Position numbers and translations under genes: made by a program
Notes under the pieces: model-generated
What the model was told of the DNA's origin: nothing
Seen by the model: only the letters and a program-made list of their open reading frames with translations
Databases searched by the model: none
Origin: an uncultured Ruminococcus sp.
Lineage (GTDB): Bacteria > Bacillota > Clostridia > Oscillospirales > Ruminococcaceae
Assembly: GCA_947175975.1 (NCBI GenBank)
Contig: CAMWOX010000003.1
Location: 1 to 36,073, forward strand
Direction of reading: 5' to 3'
DNA: 36,073 nucleotides
In this document: positions 7,535 through 15,852 of the stretch, piece after piece
Layout of the letters: every line of letters starts with the position of its first letter
How positions within the stretch are numbered: position 1 is the stretch's first letter

Positions 7535-8623
7535 TTATAATAATTCTGTCCTGTCCTGTTCCCGGATCTCAGAGAGAATTTTCTTAATTTCCTGTGTATG
7601 TTTCTTATCACAGATCAGCAGTGCATCCCGTGTATCTACTACAACCAGATCATGCACCCCCAGAAGAGAAATATATTTCCGTTCGCCGCAAACAGTACAG
7701 TTTCTAGTCTGGATTCCAGTAATATCACCATCAAAAAAATTGCCGTCGCTGTCCGTTGCATTAATACGCTCAAGAGCAAGCCAACTGCCAACATCATCCC
7801 ATCCAAAGCTTCCTGGAATGGTGTAAATATCTTCTGCTTTTTCCATAATACCGAAATCAATGGATTCTGCTGGGAGTGCCGGAAATTCCTGATTCAGAAT
7901 CTTCAGGAAGTCTCCTTTGTTTTCCGGATGTCCCGGATCATAGGCCGCAGAGATTTTTTTTAATCCGGCAGCCAGTTCTGGCATATGTTTCTGAATTTTC
8001 TTCAGAATACTGGATGCTTTCCAGATAAACATTCCACTGTTCCAAAGATATTCCCTGGAACGCAGATAATTCTTTGCCGTAAGCAGATCTGGCTTTTCCA
8101 CAAAGCATTCCACACCATAGATGCCATTTCTGCCGCTGCCACGCTGATATTTGATATAGCCATAACCTGTTTCAGGATAAGTAGGCGTGATGCCAAGTGT
8201 AATCAAATTTTCGCCCTGTTCAGCAAACAAGACAGCTTTCCGAAGTGTATTTAAATAAATCTCTTCTGCATGGATCAGATGATCTGATGGCAGAACAATC
8301 ATGACAGCATCCTGATATTTTTTAGCAATCACACTTGCGGCAAGTCCAATACAAGGTGCAGTATTTCTGGGACATGGCTCAGCGAGCAAATTCTCTTCCG
8401 GTAAATCCGGGAGCTGTTGCCGTACCAGATCCAAATAATTTTGGTTGGTCAGAATATACATGTCCTCATTGGCAATCAGATCCGAGAGTCTCCGGACTGT
8501 TTTCTGGATCATTGTTTCACCGTCAGCAGTTAGTGACAGGAACTGTTTCGGACAATTTACACGACTTTTGGGCCAGAAACGTTCCCCCTTACCACCAGCC
8601 ATAATCACAGCAGTTAATTTCAT
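7535..8623 (-). CDS. manC: mannose-1-phosphate guanylyltransferase
   Basis: Makes GDP-mannose from mannose-1-phosphate and GTP. The 362-residue protein starts with the nucleotidyltransferase signature MAGGKGERFWPKSR and contains VLPSDH, ECFVEKPD and GFGWDDVGSW-type elements (here GSFGWDDVGSW). It has the guanylyltransferase domain only, without the C-terminal phosphomannose isomerase domain of longer ManC proteins, so isomerase and phosphomannomutase must be encoded elsewhere. The ATG has AAGGAGACTGATTC upstream. Second gene of the polysaccharide operon, 23 bases after the sugar-phosphate transferase. Confidence 0.93.
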   Translation of the reverse strand: MKLTAVIMAGGKGERFWPKSRVNCPKQFLSLTADGETMIQKTVRRLSDLIANEDMYILTNQNYLDLVRQQLPDLPEENLLAEPCPRNTAPCIGLAASVIAKKYQDAVMIVLPSDHLIHAEEIYLNTLRKAVLFAEQGENLITLGITPTYPETGYGYIKYQRGSGRNGIYGVECFVEKPDLLTAKNYLRSREYLWNSGMFIWKASSILKKIQKHMPELAAGLKKISAAYDPGHPENKGDFLKILNQEFPALPAESIDFGIMEKAEDIYTIPGSFGWDDVGSWLALERINATDSDGNFFDGDITGIQTRNCTVCGERKYISLLGVHDLVVVDTRDALLICDKKHTQEIKKILSEIREQDRTELL

Positions 8624-8646
8624 GAATCAGTCTCCTTATTATTTTA

Positions 8647-10014
8647 TTATTTTTCTGACCATCGGGAAATCTCGAATAATTCTTCATTTGTTTTCTGGGT
8701 CGGAAAAATCATGATCTTGAGCGTCATGAGTATAATCTGAATATCTCTTAAGAGCGAATAATTTTCGATATACATCAGATCCATTTTTAATTTATCATAA
8801 GGCGTTGTATCATACACGCCGGTGACCTGTGCATAACCTGTAAGTCCAGCTTTGACTTTCAGCCGAAATTGAAATTCCGGAAACTGTTTCTGATATTCTT
8901 GGCAAAGCTCTGGACGTTCCGGTCTTGGTCCGACAACGGACATATCGCCTTTTAGAATATTCCAGAGCTGCGGCAGTTCATCCAGTCTGCATTTTCTTAA
9001 AACCTTTCCCACAGGTGTAATTCTGACATCATGATTTTCTGCGAGCCTCGCACCGCCGGATTCTGCGTCCAGAATCATACTCCGGAATTTGTATAATACA
9101 AATTCTCTGCCGTCCTGCGTGAGACGTTTCTGCTGATAGAAAACAGAACCACCATCACAAAGTTTTACAGCAATTGCACAAAGAAGCATCACCGGCAGAA
9201 CCAGGACAAATGCCAGTATGCTGAAAATTAGATCAAATATCCTCTTGCAGAATCTTTGTTCAAAATTCAAGCCATAATTCCGGCATAGCAACAAAGGTGT
9301 ATCAAATAACCGGAGATCTTCTGCACCTCGAAGAATAATATCTGAAATCTCCGGAACAATATAAGCTCTTAATTGCTGATGAAAACAGAATTTAACCAGA
9401 TCATTCCGGAGAGCTGCCGGCAGATCACAAAGAATCACACCATCATAATGCAAAAGCTTTTCTATAATTTCGGAATAAGCTGTATCTGCACTGACACTCT
9501 CGCAGATCATATATTTATCTACCCGGTAACTCATTTTCATGACAAGCATTTTTGCTGAGGCATTTCCATAGACGATAATTAATTTCCTGGGCGGATAAAG
9601 CACAAAATATAATTTCTGCGTGAGATACGTCCAGCACATAAGAGAGAAAAATTCCAAAATTGTTAATTGCAGCAAGGGTGCAATCTCAGCAAACTTTCTC
9701 AGAATGACACTAATCTGCAAATATGTGATCAAATTACCGCCGCAGACTGACAGAACCTGAGACAAAAAAACATCCGTCCTACGCAGATACCCTACTTCAA
9801 AAGCATGATAAATTTTAAAAAACAGGAACATCACAACAGCATAGATAGCGATGACAGCCCAATTGCCTCTACGGAAAAACGGCAGAACTAATTCATCGAG
9901 ATAATGCGAATACCAGATATGTGCAAACTGGAGTGTTAAAATCCCCAGTAATAACAGATCCGAAAAAAACGCAATCATATGCTTATATTGTTCCCGATTA
10001 TGTTTTCTATACAA
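8647..10014 (-). CDS. polyprenyl-phosphate sugar-1-phosphate transferase (WbaP/CpsE type)
   Basis: Initiates polysaccharide assembly by moving a sugar-1-phosphate from a nucleotide sugar to undecaprenyl phosphate in the membrane. The N-terminal part has about four membrane segments, then a soluble nucleotide-binding-like domain, then the catalytic bacterial sugar transferase domain beginning KRIFDLIFS, with FYQQKRLTQDGREF, KFRSM, the catalytic RLDELPQLWNIL and GDMSVVGPRPERPE, and the terminal GLTGYAQVTG. I place the start at TTG 10014, preceded by AGGAAAGG at 9 bases. The ATG at 10059 would leave a leader of only about five bases after a consensus promoter. First gene of the operon; the sugar transferred cannot be told. 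Confidence 0.88.
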   Translation of the reverse strand: MYRKHNREQYKHMIAFFSDLLLLGILTLQFAHIWYSHYLDELVLPFFRRGNWAVIAIYAVVMFLFFKIYHAFEVGYLRRTDVFLSQVLSVCGGNLITYLQISVILRKFAEIAPLLQLTILEFFSLMCWTYLTQKLYFVLYPPRKLIIVYGNASAKMLVMKMSYRVDKYMICESVSADTAYSEIIEKLLHYDGVILCDLPAALRNDLVKFCFHQQLRAYIVPEISDIILRGAEDLRLFDTPLLLCRNYGLNFEQRFCKRIFDLIFSILAFVLVLPVMLLCAIAVKLCDGGSVFYQQKRLTQDGREFVLYKFRSMILDAESGGARLAENHDVRITPVGKVLRKCRLDELPQLWNILKGDMSVVGPRPERPELCQEYQKQFPEFQFRLKVKAGLTGYAQVTGVYDTTPYDKLKMDLMYIENYSLLRDIQIILMTLKIMIFPTQKTNEELFEISRWSEK

Positions 10015-10070
10015 AATCGTTGTCCTTTCCTGAGATACTTTTTTTATTTCTGCAAGCATCTGGTATTCTT

Positions 10071-10100
10071 ATTATAACAAACCGGAATATCACTTGTCAA
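10071..10100 (-). promoter_or_regulatory. consensus promoter of the polysaccharide operon
   Basis: Perfect TTGACA (10095-10100) and TATAAT (10071-10076) on the minus strand with an 18-bp spacer. Predicted transcription start is near 10064, which argues against the ATG at 10059 as the first start codon. Confidence 0.8.
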
Positions 10101-10160
10101 TAGCGAAAAAAGATTTTCATCAAATATTCATCAAATCCCCGGATTACTCGTTTTAATCTG

Positions 10161-10186
10161 AAAAAACAGACCGCCGAAGCGATCTG
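10161..10186 (-). terminator. rho-independent terminator after pgsA
   Basis: In minus-strand sense CAGATCGC-TTCG-GCGGTCTG forms an 8-bp stem (one T-G pair) with a UUCG tetraloop followed by six T. It lies 9 bases after the pgsA stop and closes the ten-gene run that starts at citrate synthase. Confidence 0.88.
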
Positions 10187-10194
10187 GTTTCAGA

Positions 10195-10785
10195 TTATTT
10201 CATATCAATATATTTCCAGTAGCCTTTGAGATAGACACCGCCTGAAACAACTGTCAATAAGACAGAAATCCAAACTAATATTCTAAATACAATGCCCATC
10301 ACTTCCCCAGCAGCAAACCATGACTCACTGCCATTGCTGAAACATTCCCAGACGGCAAGCCACAACAGCATCACGGAAATTGCAAGCATTGTGAATGCAG
10401 TTTTTAATTTTCCCCAGACCCCGGCAGCAACAACAACACCTTTTTCTGCTGTCACAAGCCGCCGACCGGAGACCATAAACTCCCTTGCCGCTATGATTGT
10501 AATCACAATTCCATTCACTGGAAACGGATATGCTGTCGTATCTGCAAGTGCTGCAAATGCCGCCAAAACCAGAATTTTATCTGCGAGCGGATCAGCGAAT
10601 TTCCCGAACGTCGTAATTAAATGATATTTCCTGGCGATTTTGCCGTCAAGTGCATCCGTAATGGATGCAATCGCAAACAAAACCAGTGCTGCGGTAAAAT
10701 GCAACGGAAAATAACAATACATACACAGCAAGAACACCGGCACGAGAACAATTCGTAGGAGTGTAAGCTTATTCGGTAGATTCAT
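10195..10785 (-). CDS. pgsA: CDP-diacylglycerol--glycerol-3-phosphate 3-phosphatidyltransferase
   Basis: Forms phosphatidylglycerophosphate, the committed step to phosphatidylglycerol and cardiolipin. The 196-residue membrane protein has the CDP-alcohol phosphatidyltransferase signature D-x2-D-G-x2-A-R-x8-G-x3-D-x3-D, read here as DALDGKIARK followed by TTFGKFADPLAD, and several hydrophobic helices. The ATG (GAGAGGTG upstream) overlaps the 3' end of rimO by 17 bases, so the two are co-transcribed and probably coupled. The rimO-pgsA pairing is common in Bacillota. Last gene before a strong terminator. Confidence 0.93.
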   Translation of the reverse strand: MNLPNKLTLLRIVLVPVFLLCMYCYFPLHFTAALVLFAIASITDALDGKIARKYHLITTFGKFADPLADKILVLAAFAALADTTAYPFPVNGIVITIIAAREFMVSGRRLVTAEKGVVVAAGVWGKLKTAFTMLAISVMLLWLAVWECFSNGSESWFAAGEVMGIVFRILVWISVLLTVVSGGVYLKGYWKYIDMK

Positions 10786-12112
10786 CAGAAATCACCTCTC
10801 CGAGCAGATCATAATCCAGAATATCTGTAATTTTCACCTGCACATAATCACCAACAGAAAGCTTCTTCCCAGAACTGAAAAAGATCTTGCCGTCAATATC
10901 CGGTGCATCACTTTCTGTCCTGCCAAAATAGCATTCTGCCCACTGGTCAAATCCCTCCACAACAGCTGTTTTGATTCGACCAATCTGAGAAGCATTATAT
11001 GCTGCACTCAGATCCGCTTGCTGTTCCATAATGATCTCTGCCCGCTGATTCTTGATTTCCTCGGAAACCTGGTCCGAGAATTCTGCGGCTTTTGTGCCGT
11101 CCTCCTGAGAATAGGAAAAGCAACCCAACCTCTCGAATTTAATCTCTTTTACAAATTCGGACAATTCTGCAAACTGTTCTTCGGATTCTCCCGGAAACCC
11201 TGTAATCAATGTTGTCCGGAGAACAATTCCCGGCATTTTTTCTCTCAGTTTCTGAATTACAGAAACAATCTGCTGTTTTGAGCTTCTCCGATTCATACGC
11301 CGGAGAATTTCATCATTACAGTGCTGAATCGGCATATCAATATATTTTACAATTTTTTCCTGTCTTGCCATCACATCAATTAACGAATCACTGATTCTTT
11401 CCGGATAACAATATAATACCCTGATCCATTTTAAACTTTCAATCTCACATAATTTTTCCAACAGCTCCGGCAGTCTGGATTCACCATACAGATCCTCGCC
11501 GTATCTGGTTGTATCCTGTGCAATCACATTTAGCTCTGTCACACCGTAATCTGCTAATCTCCGTGCTTCTTCCAACACATCTTCCATTGGAACACTGCGA
11601 AATCTACCCCGGATTGCAGGGATCGCACAATAAGTACAACAATTGGAACATCCCTCCGCAATTTTCAGATAAGAAAAAAACGGCAGTGTAGAAATGATCC
11701 TCTCCCCTGTCAGCTCTGCCTGCATCTTGGAAGAAAACCTTACAACTTTCTGATTCTGCAAAACCTGATCCAACACATCCACAATATCTCTTGTATCACT
11801 GATTCCGATCACAGCATCCGCCTCTGGAAATTCCTGTACAGCCTCCTGCTGATACCGTTCTGTCAAACACCCTGTCAGGATCAATTTTTTAACAGCACCC
11901 TCTTCTTTCAGCTTACTGATCTCAAGAATCGTCTCAATTGCTTCTTCTTTGGCCGACTGGATAAATCCGCATGTATTGACAATCGCTACATCGGATTCTC
12001 CGAACTCTGTTACCAATTCATAACCATGCTTTCTGAGTTTAAACAGCATTCTCTCAGAATCAACTAAATTCTTGCTGCATCCAAGGGATACCATACTGAC
12101 TTTGACTGCCAT
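10769..12112 (-). CDS. rimO: ribosomal protein S12 methylthiotransferase
   Basis: Radical-SAM enzyme that adds a methylthio group to an aspartate of ribosomal protein S12. All three domains are visible: the N-terminal MTTase domain with cluster cysteines C12 (LGCSKNLVDSE), C48 (NTCGFI) and C82 (TGCLTERY); the radical-SAM core with C155, C159 and C162 in EGCSNCCTYCAIP; and a C-terminal TRAM domain ending in ITDILDYDLLGEVI. The LGCSKNxVDSE opening separates RimO from MiaB. 447 residues, normal for the family. ATG with AAGGAGCAGAGATT upstream. Two parS-like sites occupy the gap between it and recX. Confidence 0.95.
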   Translation of the reverse strand: MAVKVSMVSLGCSKNLVDSERMLFKLRKHGYELVTEFGESDVAIVNTCGFIQSAKEEAIETILEISKLKEEGAVKKLILTGCLTERYQQEAVQEFPEADAVIGISDTRDIVDVLDQVLQNQKVVRFSSKMQAELTGERIISTLPFFSYLKIAEGCSNCCTYCAIPAIRGRFRSVPMEDVLEEARRLADYGVTELNVIAQDTTRYGEDLYGESRLPELLEKLCEIESLKWIRVLYCYPERISDSLIDVMARQEKIVKYIDMPIQHCNDEILRRMNRRSSKQQIVSVIQKLREKMPGIVLRTTLITGFPGESEEQFAELSEFVKEIKFERLGCFSYSQEDGTKAAEFSDQVSEEIKNQRAEIIMEQQADLSAAYNASQIGRIKTAVVEGFDQWAECYFGRTESDAPDIDGKIFFSSGKKLSVGDYVQVKITDILDYDLLGEVISDESTE

Positions 12113-12158
12113 AATCTCTGCTCCTTACTCTTTATTCCAAATTTTGAAATATAATACA

Positions 12159-12174
12159 TGTTCCACATGGAACA
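12159..12174. other. parS-like site 3
   Basis: TGTTCCACATGGAACA in the rimO-recX gap, identical to site 1. Confidence 0.72.
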
Positions 12175-12198
12175 TTCCCGAAACCCGCATGGGAACTC

Positions 12199-12214
12199 TG
12201 TTCCACGTGGAACT
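12199..12214. other. parS-like site 4
   Basis: TGTTCCACGTGGAACT, 40 bp (start to start) from site 3. This copy has the fully palindromic CACGTG core of canonical parS and lies just after the recX stop codon. Confidence 0.7.
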
Positions 12215-12225
12215 TGATCTGCTTT

Positions 12226-12762
12226 CTATTCTTCCTCTGTTTCCAATTCTGCAAAATAATCTTCTATCGCATTTCGTACAGCCCGGAAATCATATCCCAA
12301 CCGTACCATTCCAGCGACTGCTTTTTCTCTTGCTTTGTAATCCTGTTCATCCTGTAAATATCTATAATATTTCTTGACTAAGATCCGGGAAAGATTCTCA
12401 TTTGCAAATATCTGCTGCTGCGCAAGAAATTCCTGAATCAGATTTCTTTCTAAACCTTTCCGGAGCATTTCCTGTCTTGCTCTCTGAATGCCATAGCCCT
12501 TTCTTTGTACAAGATAGGCAGCATAATGCTCCGCATAGCGTCTGTCATTGACAGCGTTGCAGTCTACAAGTTTCTGCATAACAGCTGTACAAAGTTCTTC
12601 ATCATGGTAATTTTGCATCAGTTTCTGATACAAGGCAAAATAGCTGTATTCTCTGGCATCCAGCAGATAACAGGCTCTTTCGTAAGCAGTCCGAAATCTG
12701 GACTGCTTTTTTATAGATTCCGGATCTTTTTCAGTTATTTCAGGATTTTTTATTATTCTCAT
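12226..12762 (-). CDS. recX: RecA regulatory protein RecX
   Basis: Small helical modulator of RecA filament activity. The 178-residue protein shows the repeated three-helix RecX arrangement: ACYLLDAREYSYFALYQKL, then VNDRRYAEHYAAYLVQRKGYG and the following RARQEMLRKGL, then a third repeat ending GYDFRAVRNAIEDYF. It begins 14 bases after recA stops, as is usual. The ATG is preceded by AGGATGATACG. The acidic LETEEE tail is unremarkable. Confidence 0.9.
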   Translation of the reverse strand: MRIIKNPEITEKDPESIKKQSRFRTAYERACYLLDAREYSYFALYQKLMQNYHDEELCTAVMQKLVDCNAVNDRRYAEHYAAYLVQRKGYGIQRARQEMLRKGLERNLIQEFLAQQQIFANENLSRILVKKYYRYLQDEQDYKAREKAVAGMVRLGYDFRAVRNAIEDYFAELETEEE

Positions 12763-12776
12763 CGTATCATCCTATA

Positions 12777-13973
12777 TTACTCTGTAGGTTCAAATTCATC
12801 AAAATCATCATCTGCTTCAATATCAATGCTAACAGAACTGAAATCTTCTGTCTGTTCTGGGGACGGATCACCGGCAGTGATGACATTTACAGCACTGACA
12901 GAAGAAATCGGATCTCCACTCTCTTCGGCATTTCGTTCTCGCATGATCGCAAGAATTTTCTCTTCGACTTCCTTCATGAATGCCGGATTATCCAGCATCT
13001 GCTGTTTGACATTATCACGCCCCTGACCAAGTTTTTGTCCATTGTAACTGAACCAGGAACCGCTTTTCTGAATGACATCCAGATCAACGGCAAGATCCAT
13101 GATTTCACCAGTTCGGGAAATTCCCTTGCCATAGATATTATCAAATTCACATTCCCTGAACGGCGGAGCGACTTTATTTTTGACAACTTTCACTTTCATG
13201 CGGTTGCCGATCGGAATGCCATTTTCTTTTATGACTTCCCCTTTGCGGACATCCATACGAATCGTAGCATAGAATTTCAAGGCACGTCCGCCAGGTGTTG
13301 TTTCCGGGTTGCCATACAGAACACCGATCTTTTCACGGATCTGGTTAATAAAAATCGCAGCACAACCTGTCTTGGAAATAATTGAAGTAAGCTTACGCAT
13401 TGCCTGCGACATCAGTCTTGCAAGCTGTCCGACATGATTATCCCCCATCTCACCGTCAATTTCAGCCTTAGTTGTCATTGCGGCAACAGAGTCAATTACA
13501 ATGACATCAATTGCACCAGAACGGACAAGAGATTCTGCAATTTCAAGTGCCTGTTCACCACTGTCTGGCTGAGCAACCAGTAAATTATCAATATTGACAC
13601 CAAGTGCCTTGGCATATTTCGGATCAAGTGCATGTTCCACGTCAATAAATGCCGCTTCACCGCCCATTTTCTGTGCTTCTGCGACAATATGCAGGGCAAC
13701 AGTAGTCTTGCCGGAGCTTTCCGGACCATATAATTCAATAATACGCCCTCTGGGAACACCACCAACACCAAGTGCCAGATCCAATGTCATAGATCCTGTG
13801 GGGATCACTTCCACATCCATTTTACTTTGCTGACCCAGACGCATAACAGCACCCTGTCCGAACTGTTTTTCGATCATCTTGATTGCATGATCAAGCGCGG
13901 CTTTTTTCTCTTCGGATGTTGCCGGTGACCCCATACTTTTTTTTTCTGTTTTTGCTTTTGCCTTTGCAGCCAT
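12777..13973 (-). CDS. recA: recombinase RecA
   Basis: DNA strand-exchange ATPase and SOS co-protease. The 398-residue protein has the Walker A loop GPESSGKT (residues 83-90), VIVIDSVAA for Walker B, QAMRKLTSIISKTGC of loop L1 vicinity, and FINQIREKIGVLYGNPETTPGG preceding loop L2. It carries an Ala/Lys-rich N-terminal extension (MAAKAKAKTEKK) and a long acidic C-terminus. ATG 13973 is chosen because GGAGGG lies seven bases upstream; the frame extends five codons further to a TTG. No LexA/DinR-type operator is obvious in the 52-bp gap to prmC, so transcription probably comes through from upstream genes or from a promoter within prmC. Confidence 0.98.
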   Translation of the reverse strand: MAAKAKAKTEKKSMGSPATSEEKKAALDHAIKMIEKQFGQGAVMRLGQQSKMDVEVIPTGSMTLDLALGVGGVPRGRIIELYGPESSGKTTVALHIVAEAQKMGGEAAFIDVEHALDPKYAKALGVNIDNLLVAQPDSGEQALEIAESLVRSGAIDVIVIDSVAAMTTKAEIDGEMGDNHVGQLARLMSQAMRKLTSIISKTGCAAIFINQIREKIGVLYGNPETTPGGRALKFYATIRMDVRKGEVIKENGIPIGNRMKVKVVKNKVAPPFRECEFDNIYGKGISRTGEIMDLAVDLDVIQKSGSWFSYNGQKLGQGRDNVKQQMLDNPAFMKEVEEKILAIMRERNAEESGDPISSVSAVNVITAGDPSPEQTEDFSSVSIDIEADDDFDEFEPTE

Positions 13974-14025
13974 TTGAAAACCCTCCAATAATCATAAATT
14001 CTAAAAAATAGATAAAATTTAAAAA

Positions 14026-14865
14026 TTAAATTTTATTACCTGAAACAATACGATCCCGGTGTGCAAGATCCTGTGTGATTTTCACATTCTCAAAATCCTG
14101 CATCTGTAAAATCTCAGAAACAGCAGCACCCTGCTGTTCACCAATTTCATAAAGCAGCAATCCACGGGATTTTAATTTACTTTTCCAGATTCGAGTGATT
14201 CCTCGATAAAAATTCAAGCCATCTACACCGCCGTGCAGAGCCATTTCTGGCTCATGAGAAACTTCTGTCTGAAGTATCTGCATTTCCTGGCTAGTAAGAT
14301 ATGGTGGATTACTGATAATCAAATCAAATACATCAAAATTTTCCGGTAGACAAGAGTCCATTACATTTCCTTGCAGAAATTTCACATCCAGTGCATGATA
14401 AGCCTTATTTTTTACAGCATAGGCAAGTGCATCCGGACTAAGATCAATTCCGATTACATCCGCATCTGGGAAAATCTTTTTCAATACCAGTGCAATACAG
14501 CCTGATCCGGTACAGAGATCCAAAATTTTTAAATTGCGTAAATTTCTAAATTTTTCTGATACAAGATCAATCAGACATTCTGTATCTGGTCTGGGAATCA
14601 GAACCCCCCTGCCCACGAAAAATTTCATGCCATAAAATTCCCATTCTCCCAGGATATATTGCAGTGGCTCGCCGGAAATCCGGCGTTCTGTCATGCGTTG
14701 CATTTCCTGGAGCTGATCCAGAGAAATTTCCTGGATTCTGTGCCAAGGCATTCCGGCTACCTGTTCCAGGATGCAATTACATTCAAATTCAGCATCTGGA
14801 AGACCAGCCTGCCAGAATTGTTCCATGTGGAACTTCCGGTATTCAAAAATATTTGACACTACCAT
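14026..14865 (-). CDS. prmC: peptide chain release factor glutamine methyltransferase
   Basis: SAM-dependent N5-glutamine methyltransferase of the GGQ motif in release factors. The 279-residue protein has an N-terminal helical domain, PLQYILGEWEFYG, LIPRPDTE, the SAM motif ILDLCTGSGCIALVL and the catalytic NPPY (IISNPPYLTSQEM). It overlaps the end of the DUF1385 gene by 7 bases, with GAGGATGATAA upstream of its ATG. In many Bacillota the order is DUF1385-prmC-prfA; here prfA is absent and recA follows. A parS-like site lies in its 5' end, read as KFHMEQ. Confidence 0.95.
   Translation of the reverse strand: MVVSNIFEYRKFHMEQFWQAGLPDAEFECNCILEQVAGMPWHRIQEISLDQLQEMQRMTERRISGEPLQYILGEWEFYGMKFFVGRGVLIPRPDTECLIDLVSEKFRNLRNLKILDLCTGSGCIALVLKKIFPDADVIGIDLSPDALAYAVKNKAYHALDVKFLQGNVMDSCLPENFDVFDLIISNPPYLTSQEMQILQTEVSHEPEMALHGGVDGLNFYRGITRIWKSKLKSRGLLLYEIGEQQGAAVSEILQMQDFENVKITQDLAHRDRIVSGNKI
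14819..14834. other. parS-like site 5 (inside prmC)
   Basis: TGTTCCATGTGGAACT near the 5' end of prmC; one terminal base from the perfect form. Confidence 0.6.
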
Positions 14866-15830
14866 TTATCATCCTCAATATTTTCCGGAATGCAAGGCGT
14901 AAGCGCAGCAATTGCAATCTCAATCTGGGATGCATCCGGCTCTTTGGTTGTGATTCTCTGCAACTGGAGACCCGGAAATGAAATAATCTTTGCGAATAAA
15001 CCATCACTACGTCCGGCAAATTGGATACATTCAAAAGAACAGCCGACTGTAATCGGAAACAGACACAAACTGCACAGAAATCTCTGCCATGGAATTGTAA
15101 ATGGTACAAGACACATCACAAGAATACTAATAAACAATGTCAGAAAAATAAAACTTGTACCACAACGAGGATGTAATCGGATCTGTTTTCGGACATTCTC
15201 AACTGTCAAAGGCAGTCCAGCTTCAAAACAGGCAATCGTTTTATGCTCTGCACCATGATATTCATAAGTTCTTCGAATATCTTTCATCATACCGGTTAAT
15301 GCCATATATGCAATAAATACAATGATTTTGATAACACCTTCAGAAAAAGATTGCAGTAATCTGTTTGCAGTCAACGGCTTGATCAAACCAACAAGCCATT
15401 TGGGGAGAAATAAAAATAATGCCATGGCAAAAATCACACCAAGAATCATGCCGATCATCATAATCATCTCGACTGTTTTTTCTGTAAAATGTTCTTCGAG
15501 AAATTTTTCGAATTTGGAATTTTCCTCTTGTTCCTGCTCAATTTCTTCTTCAGTCATTTGCTTTTCTGCTGATTTCATCAGACATTTGTAGCCGTCAATC
15601 ATAGAAAAAATAAAACTATAAATGCCTCTCACAACAGGTGTTTTCTTATACCAGGACTTTTTTCCAGTTTGATTGAGATCCCAGGTTTCTACGTCAATAC
15701 TGCCGTCCGGCAGGCGGCACGCCATTGCACCCTTGAATGCCCCTTTCATCATAACACCCTCAATGAGTGCCTGTCCGCCGATTTTGCTTTTATGAGAACC
15801 AGTATTTTTCTTTTCACCCATAATCTGCAC
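14859..15830 (-). CDS. DUF1385 (YqhQ-like) membrane protein
   Basis: A 323-residue protein of the DUF1385 family, whose biochemical role is not established. It shows the family's N-terminal IGGQALIEGVMMKG block and the central YEYHGAEHKTIACFEAG and LHPRCGTSFIF motifs. About four hydrophobic segments (around 125-155, 165-180, 225-250 and 255-270) indicate an integral membrane protein. A lysine/glutamate-rich stretch (EEIEQEQEENSK) precedes the first segment. GTG 15830 has AAAGG five bases upstream; ATG 15821 is the alternative. The gene is linked to prmC as in many Bacillota and begins 22 bases after the histidine kinase stop. Confidence 0.88.
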   Translation of the reverse strand: MQIMGEKKNTGSHKSKIGGQALIEGVMMKGAFKGAMACRLPDGSIDVETWDLNQTGKKSWYKKTPVVRGIYSFIFSMIDGYKCLMKSAEKQMTEEEIEQEQEENSKFEKFLEEHFTEKTVEMIMMIGMILGVIFAMALFLFLPKWLVGLIKPLTANRLLQSFSEGVIKIIVFIAYMALTGMMKDIRRTYEYHGAEHKTIACFEAGLPLTVENVRKQIRLHPRCGTSFIFLTLFISILVMCLVPFTIPWQRFLCSLCLFPITVGCSFECIQFAGRSDGLFAKIISFPGLQLQRITTKEPDASQIEIAIAALTPCIPENIEDDKW

Positions 15831-15852
15831 ATTCGCCTTTCTTTGTCAGAAT

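Noticed and set aside
12505..13026. 173-codon plus-strand frame across recX and recA
   Set aside because: Runs antisense to two certain genes and has low-complexity, non-protein-like composition.
13633..13648. TGTTCCACGT followed by CAATAA in recA, a possible parS
   Set aside because: Only the left half-site matches; the right arm is absent and the sequence is ordinary recA coding.
13974..14025. SOS (LexA/DinR) operator upstream of recA
   Set aside because: No CGAAC...GTTCG-type palindrome in the gap.
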